Of a stretch of DNA of 64,000 bases, positions 36,124 to 44,817 are shown in pieces. Location of the stretch: positions 62,001-126,000 of the forward strand of contig CABIZF010000001.1 in NCBI GenBank assembly GCA_902363135.1, in the 5' to 3' direction. Positions within the stretch are counted from its first letter, which is position 1; each line of letters begins with the position of its first letter. A program made the position numbers and the translations under genes. The stretch is from Lachnospiraceae bacterium. Lineage in GTDB: Bacteria > Bacillota > Clostridia > Lachnospirales > Lachnospiraceae. Under the pieces are notes generated by a model that was given only the letters and a program-made list of their open reading frames with translations, had not been told where the DNA came from and did no database searches.

Positions 36124-36174
36124 AACTCCGTAGGAAAAGACTTATCATTAACAACATAAGAAAAGGAAACTGAG

Positions 36175-37497
36175 ATGGATTATACAGAAGCGGTTGCATA
36201 CATAGAGGAAACACCAAAGTTTACAAAAAAGAACAAACCGGAAAACACGTGGGAGCTGCTTGAGCGGATCGGGCATCCGGAGCGCCGGATGAAGGTGATA
36301 CACGTGGCAGGAACAAACGGAAAAGGTTCGGTCTGTGCGTTTCTTTCGTCAATTCTGACACATGCCGGATATCGGACGGGGCTGTTTACCTCCCCGCATC
36401 TGGTCAATATTACGGAGCGTTTTCAGATCAACGGAGAAGAGGTCTCACAGGAATGCTTCACCTGGGCTTTTGAGGAGGTGAAAAGGGCCGTCGATGCGAT
36501 GATAGCGGACGGCTATGCGCATCCGGCTTATTTTGAACTGCTCTTTGCAGCGGGGCTTCTGATCTTTCAGAGGGAGCAGGTCGAGTATCTCGTATTGGAG
36601 ACCGGACTTGGCGGACGGCTGGATGCGACGAATCTGGTCGAGCATCCGATCGCGACGGTGCTGACGACGATCAGTCTCGACCATATGGAATATCTCGGAG
36701 ATACGGTCGCGAAAATTGCAGGGGAAAAGGCCGGAATCATCAAGGAAGGCGTGCCGGTGATCTTTGACGGACGCAATCCGGAGTCACGCGAAGTGATCCT
36801 TGCGACGGCGAAAGAGAAGCATGCACCGGTGTGGGAATACCGGCAGGAGATGTGTAAAATACTGGATAAGACGGACAAAAGCATTGATTTTCTGCTGGAT
36901 TGCAGTTATGATGAAGGGAATGGCAGTGTGCTTTCGATTACCGTGCCGTATCTGGCAGAGTATCAGCTGGTGAACAGTTCACTTGCGGTCGGGGCGATTC
37001 ACATGATCGATCCGCAGCATGTGATCCGTGATGAGGTGATCGCAGAGGGGATTCGCAGTACGAGATGGCAGGGACGCATGGAGACCGTTCTGCCGGGTGT
37101 CGTGCTGGACGGTGCGCACAATGCAGACGGCATCAAGGAGTTTATCCGCACGGTTGTTGGCGTGCAGGAGCACCGGAGTGTATCACTGCTGTTTTCCGCG
37201 GTAGTGGAAAAGGAGTACGAGAAGATGATCGCAGAGATCTGTGAGAGTGTACATCCGACCTCCATTGTCGTGACACAGATCGACGGTGCACGTGTCGTTC
37301 CGGCGGAGGTACTCTCCGGCGTATTCCGGAAGTATACGGACGCTGAGATTTTTACCGAGCCGGACGTGGAGAAGGCATTTATTCAGGCACTGGCAAAAAA
37401 AGGTGACGGAATGCTGTTCTGTGCGGGTTCCCTGTATCTGGTAGGGGACATCAAGGCAATTCTGCAGCGCAAGGAGAGCAATGCCGACCGCCGGTAG
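36175..37497 (+). CDS. folC: folylpolyglutamate synthase / dihydrofolate synthase
   Basis: 440 residues, normal for FolC. It adds glutamate residues to folates (and may make dihydrofolate from dihydropteroate) in the cytoplasm using ATP. The Mur-ligase-type P-loop VAGTNGKGSVCAF lies at residues 44-56. SPHLVNITERFQING, LETGLGGRLDATN and LDHMEYLGDTVAKIAGEKAG follow in the expected order, and the C-terminal domain begins near VLDGAHNADGI. The ATG follows AAAAGGAAACTGAG. Downstream come a small protein gene and a TPR protein gene. Confidence 0.95.
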   Translation: MDYTEAVAYIEETPKFTKKNKPENTWELLERIGHPERRMKVIHVAGTNGKGSVCAFLSSILTHAGYRTGLFTSPHLVNITERFQINGEEVSQECFTWAFEEVKRAVDAMIADGYAHPAYFELLFAAGLLIFQREQVEYLVLETGLGGRLDATNLVEHPIATVLTTISLDHMEYLGDTVAKIAGEKAGIIKEGVPVIFDGRNPESREVILATAKEKHAPVWEYRQEMCKILDKTDKSIDFLLDCSYDEGNGSVLSITVPYLAEYQLVNSSLAVGAIHMIDPQHVIRDEVIAEGIRSTRWQGRMETVLPGVVLDGAHNADGIKEFIRTVVGVQEHRSVSLLFSAVVEKEYEKMIAEICESVHPTSIVVTQIDGARVVPAEVLSGVFRKYTDAEIFTEPDVEKAFIQALAKKGDGMLFCAGSLYLVGDIKAILQRKESNADRR

Positions 37498-37499
37498 AG

Positions 37500-37541
37500 C
37501 TGCATACATGAAGAGACCGGATTGCGAATGACCGCTTTGCG
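37500..37541. repeat. R1 repeat fragment
   Basis: GAGCTGCATACATGAAGAGA, then CCGGATTGCGAATGACCGCTTT: a weak copy with the core GGATTGCGAATG-CCGCTTT. Confidence 0.5.
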
Positions 37542-37576
37542 GAAGCGGTACCGAGATGAAAAAGTCAGGAGATAGA

Positions 37577-37735
37577 ATGATTAATTACGAAGAAGAACTG
37601 AAGAAATATCATCCGAGCATGGATGTCAATGAGGCAGAGGATGCGATCTACAGCCGTGATTTAACGGATGTGACGGATATCCTGCGGGAGATGATGAAGG
37701 ACGAAAAGAAAAATAAAAGGCAGGGGATGGCATGA
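37577..37735 (+). CDS. small acidic/basic protein of 52 residues, unknown function
   Basis: A short gene of 53 codons including stop. It starts with an ATG seven bases after AGGAG and its stop overlaps the ATG of the next gene (ATGA), which argues strongly that it is translated. The protein begins MINYEEELKKYHPSMDV, continues with an amphipathic helix (NEAEDAIYSRDLTDVTDIL) and ends with a basic stretch KDEKKNKRQG. No signal or membrane segment. The coupling to the downstream zinc-ribbon/TPR protein suggests a shared role. I do not recognise a family. Confidence 0.75.
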   Translation: MINYEEELKKYHPSMDVNEAEDAIYSRDLTDVTDILREMMKDEKKNKRQGMA

Positions 37736-39372
37736 GATGTATTTACTGTAACACACCGCTTGCCGCCATCGACTACTGCCCGGGCTGTGGAGCAGATGTC
37801 ACCTTACAGAAGCGGATCGTGAGGATCTCGAATCTTCTGTACAACGAGGGACTGGAGAAAGCACTCGTACGCGATATGGAGGGAGCGATCACCTGCTTAA
37901 AGCGCAGCCTGAAGTTTAATAAAGAAAATATCGATGCGCGGAATCTGCTCGGCCTGTGCTACTATGAGACCGGAGAGGCAGTGTCAGCGCTGTGTGAGTG
38001 GGTCATCAGTAAAAATCTGAAGGGCGAGGACAATATCGCAGATTCCTATATCAATGAGCTGCAGTCGAATAAGAACCGGCTCGATACGATCAATCAGACG
38101 ATCCGCAAATACAATCAGTCGGTGCTGTATTGCAGGGAAGACAATGAGGACATGGCGATCATTCAGCTGAAAAAGGTAATCAGCCAGAACTCAAAGTTTG
38201 TAAAGGCATACCAGCTGCTTGCCCTTTTGTATATGAAGCGGCAGGAGTATGAGCGCGCGCGGAAGCTTCTGAAAAAGGCGGCGAATATCGATACGACGAA
38301 TACGACGACTCTGCGCTATCTGCAGGAGATCGAGGATGCGACCGGAAAGAGCACACGGGTCGGGAAAAAGCACTGGCGCTTTGAGAAGGAAAAAGAGGAA
38401 GCGGTATCAGGTACGCTTCGGTATATGAGCGGAACTGAGATGGTCATCCAGCCGACGACGTTCCGGGACAGCTCGACGATTGCGACGTTTATCAATATCA
38501 TTCTCGGCATTTTGCTGGGAGGTGCGATCGTCTGGTTCCTGGTCGTTCCGGCGAACCGGCAGGAGGTCAACGATGAGGCAAACCGTCAGGTGACGGATGC
38601 CAATACAAAGCTGGCATCTGAGGCGGCACGTGCACAGGATCTGCAGGATGAGATCGATGGCTACAAGAGTCAGGTCGACAGTGCAAACCAGGATAAGGAA
38701 GATGCCTTAAAGAAAGCACAGAGCTATGACGATCTGCTGGCGGCGGTCAATAAATATGTGAGCGGGGATGTGAGCGGAGCCTCCACGGCGGTGGCTGCAT
38801 TAGATGCATCGGACTTTGATGGCAACGCAAAGACACTTTATGACAGTATGGCATCGGCTGTCGGCACAAGCCTGTTCAGCCAGTATTACAATACCGGCGC
38901 GACGGCATACCTTGCAGGCGACTATACGACAGCGGCAGATCAGCTCCAGAAGGCGGTTGATGCAGATACAGAGCGGAAAAGCTCTGATTATGCGCAGGCG
39001 ATGCTCTGTCTTGGTATTTCCTATTACCAGCTGGGACAGCAGGATAAGGCCAATGAGATTCTGAACAAATTTACAGAATACTATCCGAATCAGGCGAGTC
39101 AGGCTCAGGGCTATATCACCTCCGGGTCGGGTAAGACGTCCGGCAGTGATAATGCGGCGGATGTCAGCGGGCTTGGAGATGCGGCGACCGGCCAGACAGC
39201 GGACAATACACGGATCTCCACGACGACCGGAGGCCAGGACATTACGGTTTATGACCAGGATGGGACGACGACCGGAGGTTCACTTCCGGCGCCGGATTCC
39301 TACGTGGCATGGACAGATCCGACGACCGGGCTGCAATATGACCAGTATGGCAATCTGATGTCCGGGCAGTAA
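37732..39372 (+). CDS. zinc-ribbon, TPR and single-pass membrane protein
   Basis: 546 residues. An N-terminal zinc ribbon (Cys3, Cys6, Cys16, Cys19 in CIYC...CPGC) is followed by TPR-like helices at about residues 40-200 (LLGLCYYETGEAVSALCEWV; AYQLLALLYMKRQEYERARK). One membrane helix lies near residues 249-271, then a coiled coil to about 330 and a second TPR region outside the membrane (AYLAGDYTTAADQLQKAVDA, LCLGISYYQLGQQDKANEIL). It ends in a Ser/Thr/Gly/Asp-rich tail. This architecture suggests a bridge between cytoplasm and envelope. Function unknown. It is coupled to the 52-residue protein upstream. Confidence 0.8.
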   Translation: MRCIYCNTPLAAIDYCPGCGADVTLQKRIVRISNLLYNEGLEKALVRDMEGAITCLKRSLKFNKENIDARNLLGLCYYETGEAVSALCEWVISKNLKGEDNIADSYINELQSNKNRLDTINQTIRKYNQSVLYCREDNEDMAIIQLKKVISQNSKFVKAYQLLALLYMKRQEYERARKLLKKAANIDTTNTTTLRYLQEIEDATGKSTRVGKKHWRFEKEKEEAVSGTLRYMSGTEMVIQPTTFRDSSTIATFINIILGILLGGAIVWFLVVPANRQEVNDEANRQVTDANTKLASEAARAQDLQDEIDGYKSQVDSANQDKEDALKKAQSYDDLLAAVNKYVSGDVSGASTAVAALDASDFDGNAKTLYDSMASAVGTSLFSQYYNTGATAYLAGDYTTAADQLQKAVDADTERKSSDYAQAMLCLGISYYQLGQQDKANEILNKFTEYYPNQASQAQGYITSGSGKTSGSDNAADVSGLGDAATGQTADNTRISTTTGGQDITVYDQDGTTTGGSLPAPDSYVAWTDPTTGLQYDQYGNLMSGQ

Positions 39373-39458
39373 AGCGACAGCGACCGTTCATTTGCTGTAT
39401 GGAAAGCAGCTGACGGCCGAGACAGAGAATTGAAAAGTACATAGTATAAGAGAAGCGC

Positions 39459-39515
39459 AAGGCGTGGTACAGATGAAAAAGAAGGAGAAATCTCCGGGCT
39501 GTACCGCGCCTTTTT
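39459..39515 (+). terminator. intrinsic terminator after the TPR gene
   Basis: A 14-bp stem AAGGCGTGGTACAG (39459-39472) / CTGTACCGCGCCTT (39499-39512) with one G-U pair, running into TTTTT. Confidence 0.8.
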
Positions 39516-39521
39516 GCTTTG

Positions 39522-39612
39522 GTGAGCCCAGGCCCTGTCAGCAGAGCTGCAGGGATGGATTGCAAATGTCCGCTTTATGCAATGAGCAGCGGACTGAGAA
39601 TATCCGCTTTGA
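39522..39612. repeat. R1 repeat, 3' part with a duplicated hairpin
   Basis: GTGAGCCCAGGCCCTGTCAG and GCTGCAGGGATGGATTGC lead to AAATGTCCGCTTTATG. A second unit AGCGGACTGAGAATATCCGCTTTGAC follows, given here in two parts: AGCGGACTGAG and AATATCCGCTTTGAC. It lies upstream of spoIIAA, where the spoIIA promoter would be expected. Confidence 0.7.
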
Positions 39613-39669
39613 CAGGAAATGTACAGAACAGATTTTGAGAGTATGGGGAAAAGAAAAGGAGGACTCAGT

Positions 39670-40005
39670 ATGGATCATATGTTTACTCTGACCGGAACGA
39701 CACTTACGGTACATCTGCCTTCAGAGGTAGATCATCACAGCACCGAGCTGCTGCAGCGGGAGACGGATCAGCTGATTCAGAGCCGGAATATCCGGTGTAT
39801 TTTATTTGATTTCGGGGATACCGTGTTCATGGACAGCTCCGGGATCGGAATGCTGCTCGGACGGTATAAAATGATCCGGTTTGTCGGAGGTACGATGGCG
39901 GCGATCAATGTAAAGGAACGGATGCGCCGTGTGCTGCTGCTATCCGGTGTGTACAGGGTGATCGATATTTATGAGGGGCTGCCGCAGCAGTCAAAGCTGC
40001 TGTGA
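39670..40005 (+). CDS. spoIIAA: anti-sigma F factor antagonist
   Basis: 112-residue STAS protein; ATG after AAAAGGAGG. It controls sigma F in the forespore: unphosphorylated SpoIIAA binds SpoIIAB and frees the sigma factor. The conserved phosphorylation site is in FMDSSGIGMLLGRYK (Ser56/Ser57). Gene order spoIIAA-spoIIAB-sigF is conserved in endospore formers. The 130-bp gap to spoIIAB is longer than in Bacillus, where the genes overlap or nearly touch. Confidence 0.93.
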   Translation: MDHMFTLTGTTLTVHLPSEVDHHSTELLQRETDQLIQSRNIRCILFDFGDTVFMDSSGIGMLLGRYKMIRFVGGTMAAINVKERMRRVLLLSGVYRVIDIYEGLPQQSKLL

Positions 40006-40135
40006 AAACGGAAGCACTCGCCAAATCCGATGGAGACAGTTCCTGGCTGGCTTTGTCGACGAAGTGTGGGGGTGTTTTGCAAAAAGATGGCGGTGACGGA
40101 TCATGATGGACGAAACAGAAAGAGGGGGAGAGCGC

Positions 40136-40618
40136 ATGCGGAAAAATGAAATGAAACTGGAATTTGACAGCCGTTCCTGCAATGAGGGATTTGCCAGGGT
40201 GGCGGTGGCGGCATTTCTGACACAGCTGAATCCGACCCTGGAGGAGGTCGCGGACGTCAAGACAGCGGTGTCGGAGGCAGTAACAAATGTGATCATTCAT
40301 GCTTATGACCGGGAGGAGGAAAAGGTACTGGTACACTGCTGGATCGAGGATGAGACCTTATGGATCGAGGTCATTGATCACGGACGGGGCATCGCAGATG
40401 TTGCGCAGGCAATGGAACCGCTCTATACGACACGGCAGGAGTGCGACCGTGCGGGGATGGGATTTACATTTATGGATGCGTTCATGGACACGCTGGAGGT
40501 GACGAGTGCGCCTGAAAAAGGGACGACAGTACGGATGAGCCGGCACATCACACGGAAAAATGTGGATGGTCCGTTTGACTATCGGGATCATAAACTTCCG
40601 GTTGCAATATGCCGATGA
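40136..40618 (+). CDS. spoIIAB: anti-sigma F factor / SpoIIAA kinase
   Basis: 160 residues from the ATG after AGAGGGGGAG. A GHKL-type ATPase with N-box ADVKTAVSEAVTNVIIHAY, G1 box VIDHGRGIADV and G2 region RAGMGFTFMDAFMD. It binds sigma F and phosphorylates SpoIIAA. It is somewhat longer than the Bacillus protein (146 residues), with an extra basic C-terminus after TTVRMSR (HITRKNVDGPFDYRDHK). Confidence 0.93.
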   Translation: MRKNEMKLEFDSRSCNEGFARVAVAAFLTQLNPTLEEVADVKTAVSEAVTNVIIHAYDREEEKVLVHCWIEDETLWIEVIDHGRGIADVAQAMEPLYTTRQECDRAGMGFTFMDAFMDTLEVTSAPEKGTTVRMSRHITRKNVDGPFDYRDHKLPVAICR

Positions 40619-40822
40619 GATGCTGCCCGGAATTTGTGCTGGAAGGAAATTATTATCTGTATAATTTTGCGTGGGCAGAATAAACTGCGTTATTGCATAA
40701 AAAGGTTGCCAGTCGTAGGAAAATTGTGAACAGCAATAAAATAGCAGAAGGCTTTCTTTTTACTCGATTGCGGATAAGTGTGCAGAAGCCTGCATAATTC
40801 AAGGTGAAAGGCAGGAAATGAC

Positions 40823-41542
40823 ATGGAGCATACCCTCATGCTGCTTCAGGACGCACACGAAGGGGATAAGGCCGCGAGGGAACAGCTGGTCAGGGAAAAT
40901 ATGGGGCTGGTGTATGCGGCAGTACAGCGCTTTGCGGGAAGGCGCAGCTGTGAAAAGGAGGACCTGATCCAGATCGGAAGTATCGGGCTGATGAAGGCGA
41001 TCGACCGCTTCGACCTCACCTACGAGGTCTGCTTTTCGACTTATGCCGTCCCGATGATTGTCGGAGAGATCCGGCGCTTTCTGCGCGATGATGGGATGAT
41101 CCGCGTCAGCCGGGCCTTAAAGGAGGACGCGGTCAAGGCATACCGGGCGCGGGAGGAGCTGGAGCGGGAGAATGGCTGTGAGCCGACCTTAGAGGAGGTG
41201 GCAGCACGTGCCGGGCTTGCGCCGGATGAGGTCGTGCTGGCGCTCGAAGCTGCCGCAGAGGTAGAATCCTTAAATAAGCCGGTCGGAGAGGGAGACGGTG
41301 CATCGCTCGTACTCGGTGACCGGCTCATGGATCAGCGCGATGATACCGAGACCCTCCTGAACCGGATGCTGGCCGGGCAGCTGCTGCATCTGCTCAAGGA
41401 GGAGGAGCGTCGCCTGATCGAGCTGCGCTACTTTGAGAATTTGACCCAGGTGCAGACGGCCGGGGCACTCGGCATGACCCAGGTGCAGGTGTCGCGGGCA
41501 GAGAAGCGGATTCTGAGGAAAATGCGCTCAGAAATTGTATAA
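40823..41542 (+). CDS. sigF: forespore-specific sigma factor F
   Basis: 239 residues. Region 2 is seen in LVRENMGLVYAAVQRF and EDLIQIGSIGLMKAIDRFD, with FSTYAVPMIVGEIRRFLRDD typical of the sigma B/F/G group. Region 4 has LTQVQTAGALGMTQVQVSRA as recognition helix-turn-helix. It directs early forespore transcription. A 204-bp gap separates it from spoIIAB, wider than usual, with no obvious gene inside. Confidence 0.94.
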   Translation: MEHTLMLLQDAHEGDKAAREQLVRENMGLVYAAVQRFAGRRSCEKEDLIQIGSIGLMKAIDRFDLTYEVCFSTYAVPMIVGEIRRFLRDDGMIRVSRALKEDAVKAYRAREELERENGCEPTLEEVAARAGLAPDEVVLALEAAAEVESLNKPVGEGDGASLVLGDRLMDQRDDTETLLNRMLAGQLLHLLKEEERRLIELRYFENLTQVQTAGALGMTQVQVSRAEKRILRKMRSEIV

Positions 41543-41567
41543 ATTTCTCATATAGGACAGATTATGC

Positions 41568-41596
41568 TTGACAGATGGCGCTTTGCGATGTTAAAT
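41568..41596 (+). promoter_or_regulatory. ldh promoter
   Basis: TTGACA (41568-41573), 17-bp spacer, TTAAAT (41591-41596), about 100 bp before the ATG. Confidence 0.7.
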
Positions 41597-41605
41597 AAAT
41601 AACGT
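41588..41605. promoter_or_regulatory. possible Rex operator on the ldh promoter
   Basis: TGTTAAATAAATAACGT resembles the Rex half-sites TTGTTAA-N4-TTAACAA, with mismatches in the right half. It overlaps the -10 element. Rex, the NADH sensor, commonly represses ldh in Bacillota; the match here is imperfect. Confidence 0.35.
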
Positions 41606-41694
41606 GATTGATAAAAAAATGACATTTAACCGGGCGCGGGTCGATTCTGTGAAGAAAGAGAAAGAAGATCGCCGCCCAATTTAAGGAGGACAGC

Positions 41695-42642
41695 ATGAGC
41701 GCTAAAATTACTATCATTGGAGCAGGAAGCGTAGGATCTACTATTGCATATACGCTGGCGATGGAGAACAGCGGAGCTTCTGAAATCGTACTGATTGACA
41801 TCAATAAGGAAAAGGTACTTGGCGAGGTTATGGATATCGCACAGGGAACCTTCTTCCGTGATCCGGTATCCATCGTGGCGGGCGATTATGAGGATGCAAA
41901 GGATTCTGACATCGTCATCATTACTTCCGGTATCGCGCGCAGACCGGGTCAGACAAGAATCGAGCTGACCCAGACCAACGTAAATATTCTTAAAGACATT
42001 ACTCCGAAGATTGTAGCTGTAGCGCCGAACGCAAAATATGTGATCGTAAGCAATCCGGTCGACATCATGACCTATGTATTTACGAAGATTTCCGGTATCC
42101 CGGAGAGCCACATCATCGGTTCCGGTACCATTCTGGATACCGCAAGACTGCGTTATGGACTGTCCGAGCATTATAAAATTGCACAGAAAAATATTCATGC
42201 TTATGTATTTGGTGAGCATGGAGACAGCGCATTTATCCCGTGGTCTCTGACTGATATTTCCGGAGCACCGATGGAGCGCTATGCAGAGATCATGAAGGGA
42301 ACGATGGACTTCGAGCCGCTCGACCGTGAGGCAATGACCGAGTATGTACACAAGGCAGGCGGAGAGGTCATCAAGAGAAAGGGTGCGACATTCTATGCAG
42401 TATCCGCTTCTGTATGCCAGCTGTGCTCTCTGCTGCTTGCTTCCAGCGATTCTGTAGCGACCGTATCTACGATGATGCACGGTCAGTACGGTGTAGACGA
42501 TGTGTGCATCAGTACGCTGACGCTGGTTGGGCCGGAAGGTGTAAAGTGCAAGCTGCCGGTAGCACTGACTGAGGAGGAGACCGAAAAGCTGCATCAGAGT
42601 GCAAATACATTGAAGGATGTTATCTCACAGATCAATCTGTAA
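41695..42642 (+). CDS. ldh: L-lactate dehydrogenase
   Basis: 315 residues, full length. It reduces pyruvate to L-lactate with NADH in the cytoplasm. The Rossmann motif GAGSVGSTIAYTL is near the N-terminus with the NAD-specific Asp in IVLIDINKEK. The catalytic loop has TSGIARRPGQTRIEL (substrate-binding Arg), and the active His175 is in VFGEHGDSAF. Strong TTAAGGAGG ribosome site and restricted codon use suggest high expression. It has its own promoter and terminator. Confidence 0.96.
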   Translation: MSAKITIIGAGSVGSTIAYTLAMENSGASEIVLIDINKEKVLGEVMDIAQGTFFRDPVSIVAGDYEDAKDSDIVIITSGIARRPGQTRIELTQTNVNILKDITPKIVAVAPNAKYVIVSNPVDIMTYVFTKISGIPESHIIGSGTILDTARLRYGLSEHYKIAQKNIHAYVFGEHGDSAFIPWSLTDISGAPMERYAEIMKGTMDFEPLDREAMTEYVHKAGGEVIKRKGATFYAVSASVCQLCSLLLASSDSVATVSTMMHGQYGVDDVCISTLTLVGPEGVKCKLPVALTEEETEKLHQSANTLKDVISQINL

Positions 42643-42679
42643 GCTGTGTTAGCGCAAGTATACGCGTAATCTTTTAGCG

Positions 42680-42735
42680 AAAACCGTTCGCTTCAGACAG
42701 GACTGTCTGGTCTTGTCTGATGGCGGGCGGTTTTT
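42680..42735 (+). terminator. ldh terminator
   Basis: The outer arms AAAACCGTTCGC (42680-42691) and GCGGGCGGTTTT (42723-42734, two G-U pairs) enclose a second small hairpin (CAGACAG/CTGTCTG). A T run follows. Confidence 0.8.
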
Positions 42736-42838
42736 CTTATTTTACAGGAAATTGCGTCCTGCAAAGCAAAAATGGTTCGCGAGAATGCTTATCTGCATTC
42801 AAAAAAAGAATGCATCACAATCGAAAAAGAATGGATAA

Positions 42839-42884
42839 ACAACCCCCAGGGAGGGTTGTATGGTTTTTTTTTATTTGCTAAAAT
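42839..42884 (+). promoter_or_regulatory. promoter A of the LysR/methyltransferase/Nik operon, with shared 23-bp motif
   Basis: The motif (42839-42861) is a perfect inverted repeat ACAACCC-N7-GGGTTGT. Its last six bases, TTGTAT, form the -35 element; TAAAAT (42879-42884) lies 17 bp downstream. It aligns without gaps with motifs at 50645-50667, 54956-54978 and, on the minus strand, 54886-54908 (19 of 23 identical to the last). Caveat: the hairpin is followed by a T-rich run, so it could also act as a weak terminator. Confidence 0.65.
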
Positions 42885-42910
42885 CATAACAATTGCGATT
42901 CGTGTGACTC

Positions 42911-42937
42911 CCCCTGCGGCATTGCTGCAGGGGTTTT
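42911..42937 (+). terminator. possible attenuator in the leader of the LysR operon
   Basis: CCCCTGC (42911-42917) pairs with GCAGGGG (42927-42933) and is followed by TTTT. It lies between promoter A and the start codon, so it could cause conditional termination. Confidence 0.45.
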
Positions 42938-42982
42938 CAATGAATAAAGAATAAGTGACAAAAAAGATAAAGGAGATCGAAA

Positions 42983-43915
42983 ATGGATACACGACAGCTG
43001 AAATTTTTTGTCGCGTGCGCGAAGGCCGGTTCCATCAGTGAGGCGGCGCGGAAGCTGTATTCGACGCAGTCAACGGTCAGCAAGGCAATCAAAAACATGG
43101 AGGAAACAATGGGAATCCGGCTGTTTGACCGGCTGCCAAGAGGGATTTCTCTGACGGCACAGGGACAGCAGGTATACCGCTATGCCTGCAAGATCGTCAG
43201 TGATATGGAGGTACTGGAGGCATTTCCACGGAAAGGGCAGACACGCTGGATTCGTATTTCTCTGAATCCGAGCTCGTGGTTCGCAGACCGGTTCGTACAG
43301 TTTTATAAGGAAACGACGGAGCAGAATTATCATTATCAGATATATACTGCGGGTGTGGAAACCGTGCTGGAGCGGGTAAGAGATTACCTCGATGACGCAG
43401 GCTTTGTATATGTATTTGAACAGCAGCAAAAGGAATTTTCAAATATGCTGGCCAAGAGCCGGCTGACCTTTGTCACATTGCATGAGAGCGAGCTAAGGGT
43501 CTATCCGGGAAAGAGAAATGTGCTGGCCGCCCAGGAGGGCGATATGGTGTCGCTGGAGGAGCTGAAGGATCAGCGGTTTATTCAGAATTATCAGGATGAA
43601 TACATTTCCATTGAAAACAGCGCAGAGGAAAATGTTCTGAGCTGGCGGGAGCTGGATGTCGCAGTCGTTACAAACAGTGATTATATTATGGATAAGATGC
43701 TGAAAAGCAGCGATCTGGTAAATTTAAGCGGCAGCTATCTCTCCGAAGATCAGGCTGCCAATTATGGGAAGCGGCTGGCGCTGCCGCATAACCGGATTCG
43801 GTTCGGATATGTGATGCGCAAGGAGGAGCAGCTGGATGAAGGTGTGTGGGAGCTGATCCGGTATCTGGAGCGTCAGCTTCGAAAAAATCCACAGGCCGAT
43901 GATTCAGCCATATAA
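42983..43915 (+). CDS. LysR-family transcriptional regulator
   Basis: 310 residues; ATG after AAAGGAGATC. The N-terminal helix-turn-helix is FFVACAKAGSISEAARKLYS, with TQSTVSKAIKNMEE as the recognition part, then LFDRLPRGISLTAQG. The remainder is the effector-binding domain. It is the first gene of an operon with a methyltransferase and a Nik/Dpp-type ABC transporter. The four related GC-core motifs at promoters of this region are natural candidates for its operators (inference), including one at its own promoter, which would give autoregulation. Confidence 0.92.
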   Translation: MDTRQLKFFVACAKAGSISEAARKLYSTQSTVSKAIKNMEETMGIRLFDRLPRGISLTAQGQQVYRYACKIVSDMEVLEAFPRKGQTRWIRISLNPSSWFADRFVQFYKETTEQNYHYQIYTAGVETVLERVRDYLDDAGFVYVFEQQQKEFSNMLAKSRLTFVTLHESELRVYPGKRNVLAAQEGDMVSLEELKDQRFIQNYQDEYISIENSAEENVLSWRELDVAVVTNSDYIMDKMLKSSDLVNLSGSYLSEDQAANYGKRLALPHNRIRFGYVMRKEEQLDEGVWELIRYLERQLRKNPQADDSAI

Positions 43916-43931
43916 AAAAGGAAGGTGCACA

Positions 43932-44750
43932 ATGAAAGAGAACACAGCAGAGCAGATAACGGTATTGGAAGATCTGACCGATTACTGGACAGATCGTGCG
44001 CACAGCTACAGCGCGCAGAATCTGGCGGAGATGAATGACTGGAGAAGAGACGCATGGCGGAAACTGATTTTAGAGCATGCACCGAAAAAGGAGTGCCTGC
44101 GTATCCTGGATGTCGGAACCGGTCCTGGTTTTTTTGCAATTAATCTGGCACTGGCAGGACATAAGGTCACGGCAATCGATGTGACGGAGCATATGATCTG
44201 GCATGCAAAGCGAAATGCAAAGAGCTATGGTGCAGAGGTGGATTTTCAGGTACAAAGAGGAGAGTTCTTACCGTTTGAAGCAGACAGCTTTGACCTGATC
44301 GTCAGCCGAAATGTGATCTGGAATCTGGAATATCCAAAAGAGGCGCTTGCAGAATGGGCGAGGGTCCTTGCACCGGGCGGACGGATGGTTTACTTTGATG
44401 CAAACTGGTATCTGTATCTGTATGATGAAGAGCTTCGTGCCAGAAGGGAAGCGGCGCTTGCCGACTTTGCTGCCCGCCACAGCTCGTACCATACAGCAAA
44501 CAATCTGTCGCCGAAGCGTATCAAGGGACTGGAGCAGACGGCCCGTTCGCTTCCACTTTCCCGTAAGAAAAGACCGGAATGGGACTGTGAGGTGCTGCAG
44601 GCGCTGAATATGGACATCCTGCGGATCATCGACGACATTGGACCGGGCGTACAGGATCCGATCGAATGGGAGCGGGATGCGCCGATTCACACGTTCATGG
44701 TCTGTGCACAGAAGGGCGCAGCAGTGGATGCAGACGGGAATGTATTATGA
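43932..44750 (+). CDS. class I SAM-dependent methyltransferase, paralogue 1
   Basis: 272 residues; ATG after AAAAAAGGAAGG. The Rossmann-type fold has motif I ILDVGTGPGFFA, an acidic end of strand 2 (VTAIDVTEHM), SRNVIWNL after strand 4 and WARVLAPGGRMVYFDANWY. It shares the opening YW-x-RA, the SRNV motif and the FDANW motif with two other methyltransferases in this region (49800 and 58286), so the three are paralogues. It lies between the LysR gene and the transporter genes. The target is unknown: a small molecule handled by the transporter is the obvious guess. Confidence 0.88.
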   Translation: MKENTAEQITVLEDLTDYWTDRAHSYSAQNLAEMNDWRRDAWRKLILEHAPKKECLRILDVGTGPGFFAINLALAGHKVTAIDVTEHMIWHAKRNAKSYGAEVDFQVQRGEFLPFEADSFDLIVSRNVIWNLEYPKEALAEWARVLAPGGRMVYFDANWYLYLYDEELRARREAALADFAARHSSYHTANNLSPKRIKGLEQTARSLPLSRKKRPEWDCEVLQALNMDILRIIDDIGPGVQDPIEWERDAPIHTFMVCAQKGAAVDADGNVL

Positions 44751-44817
44751 ACGGGAAGACAAAGGATCTGACGACTGGCTCTCTAGTCCCACAGACAAAG
44801 GGAGGAAGGTGTGGTAT

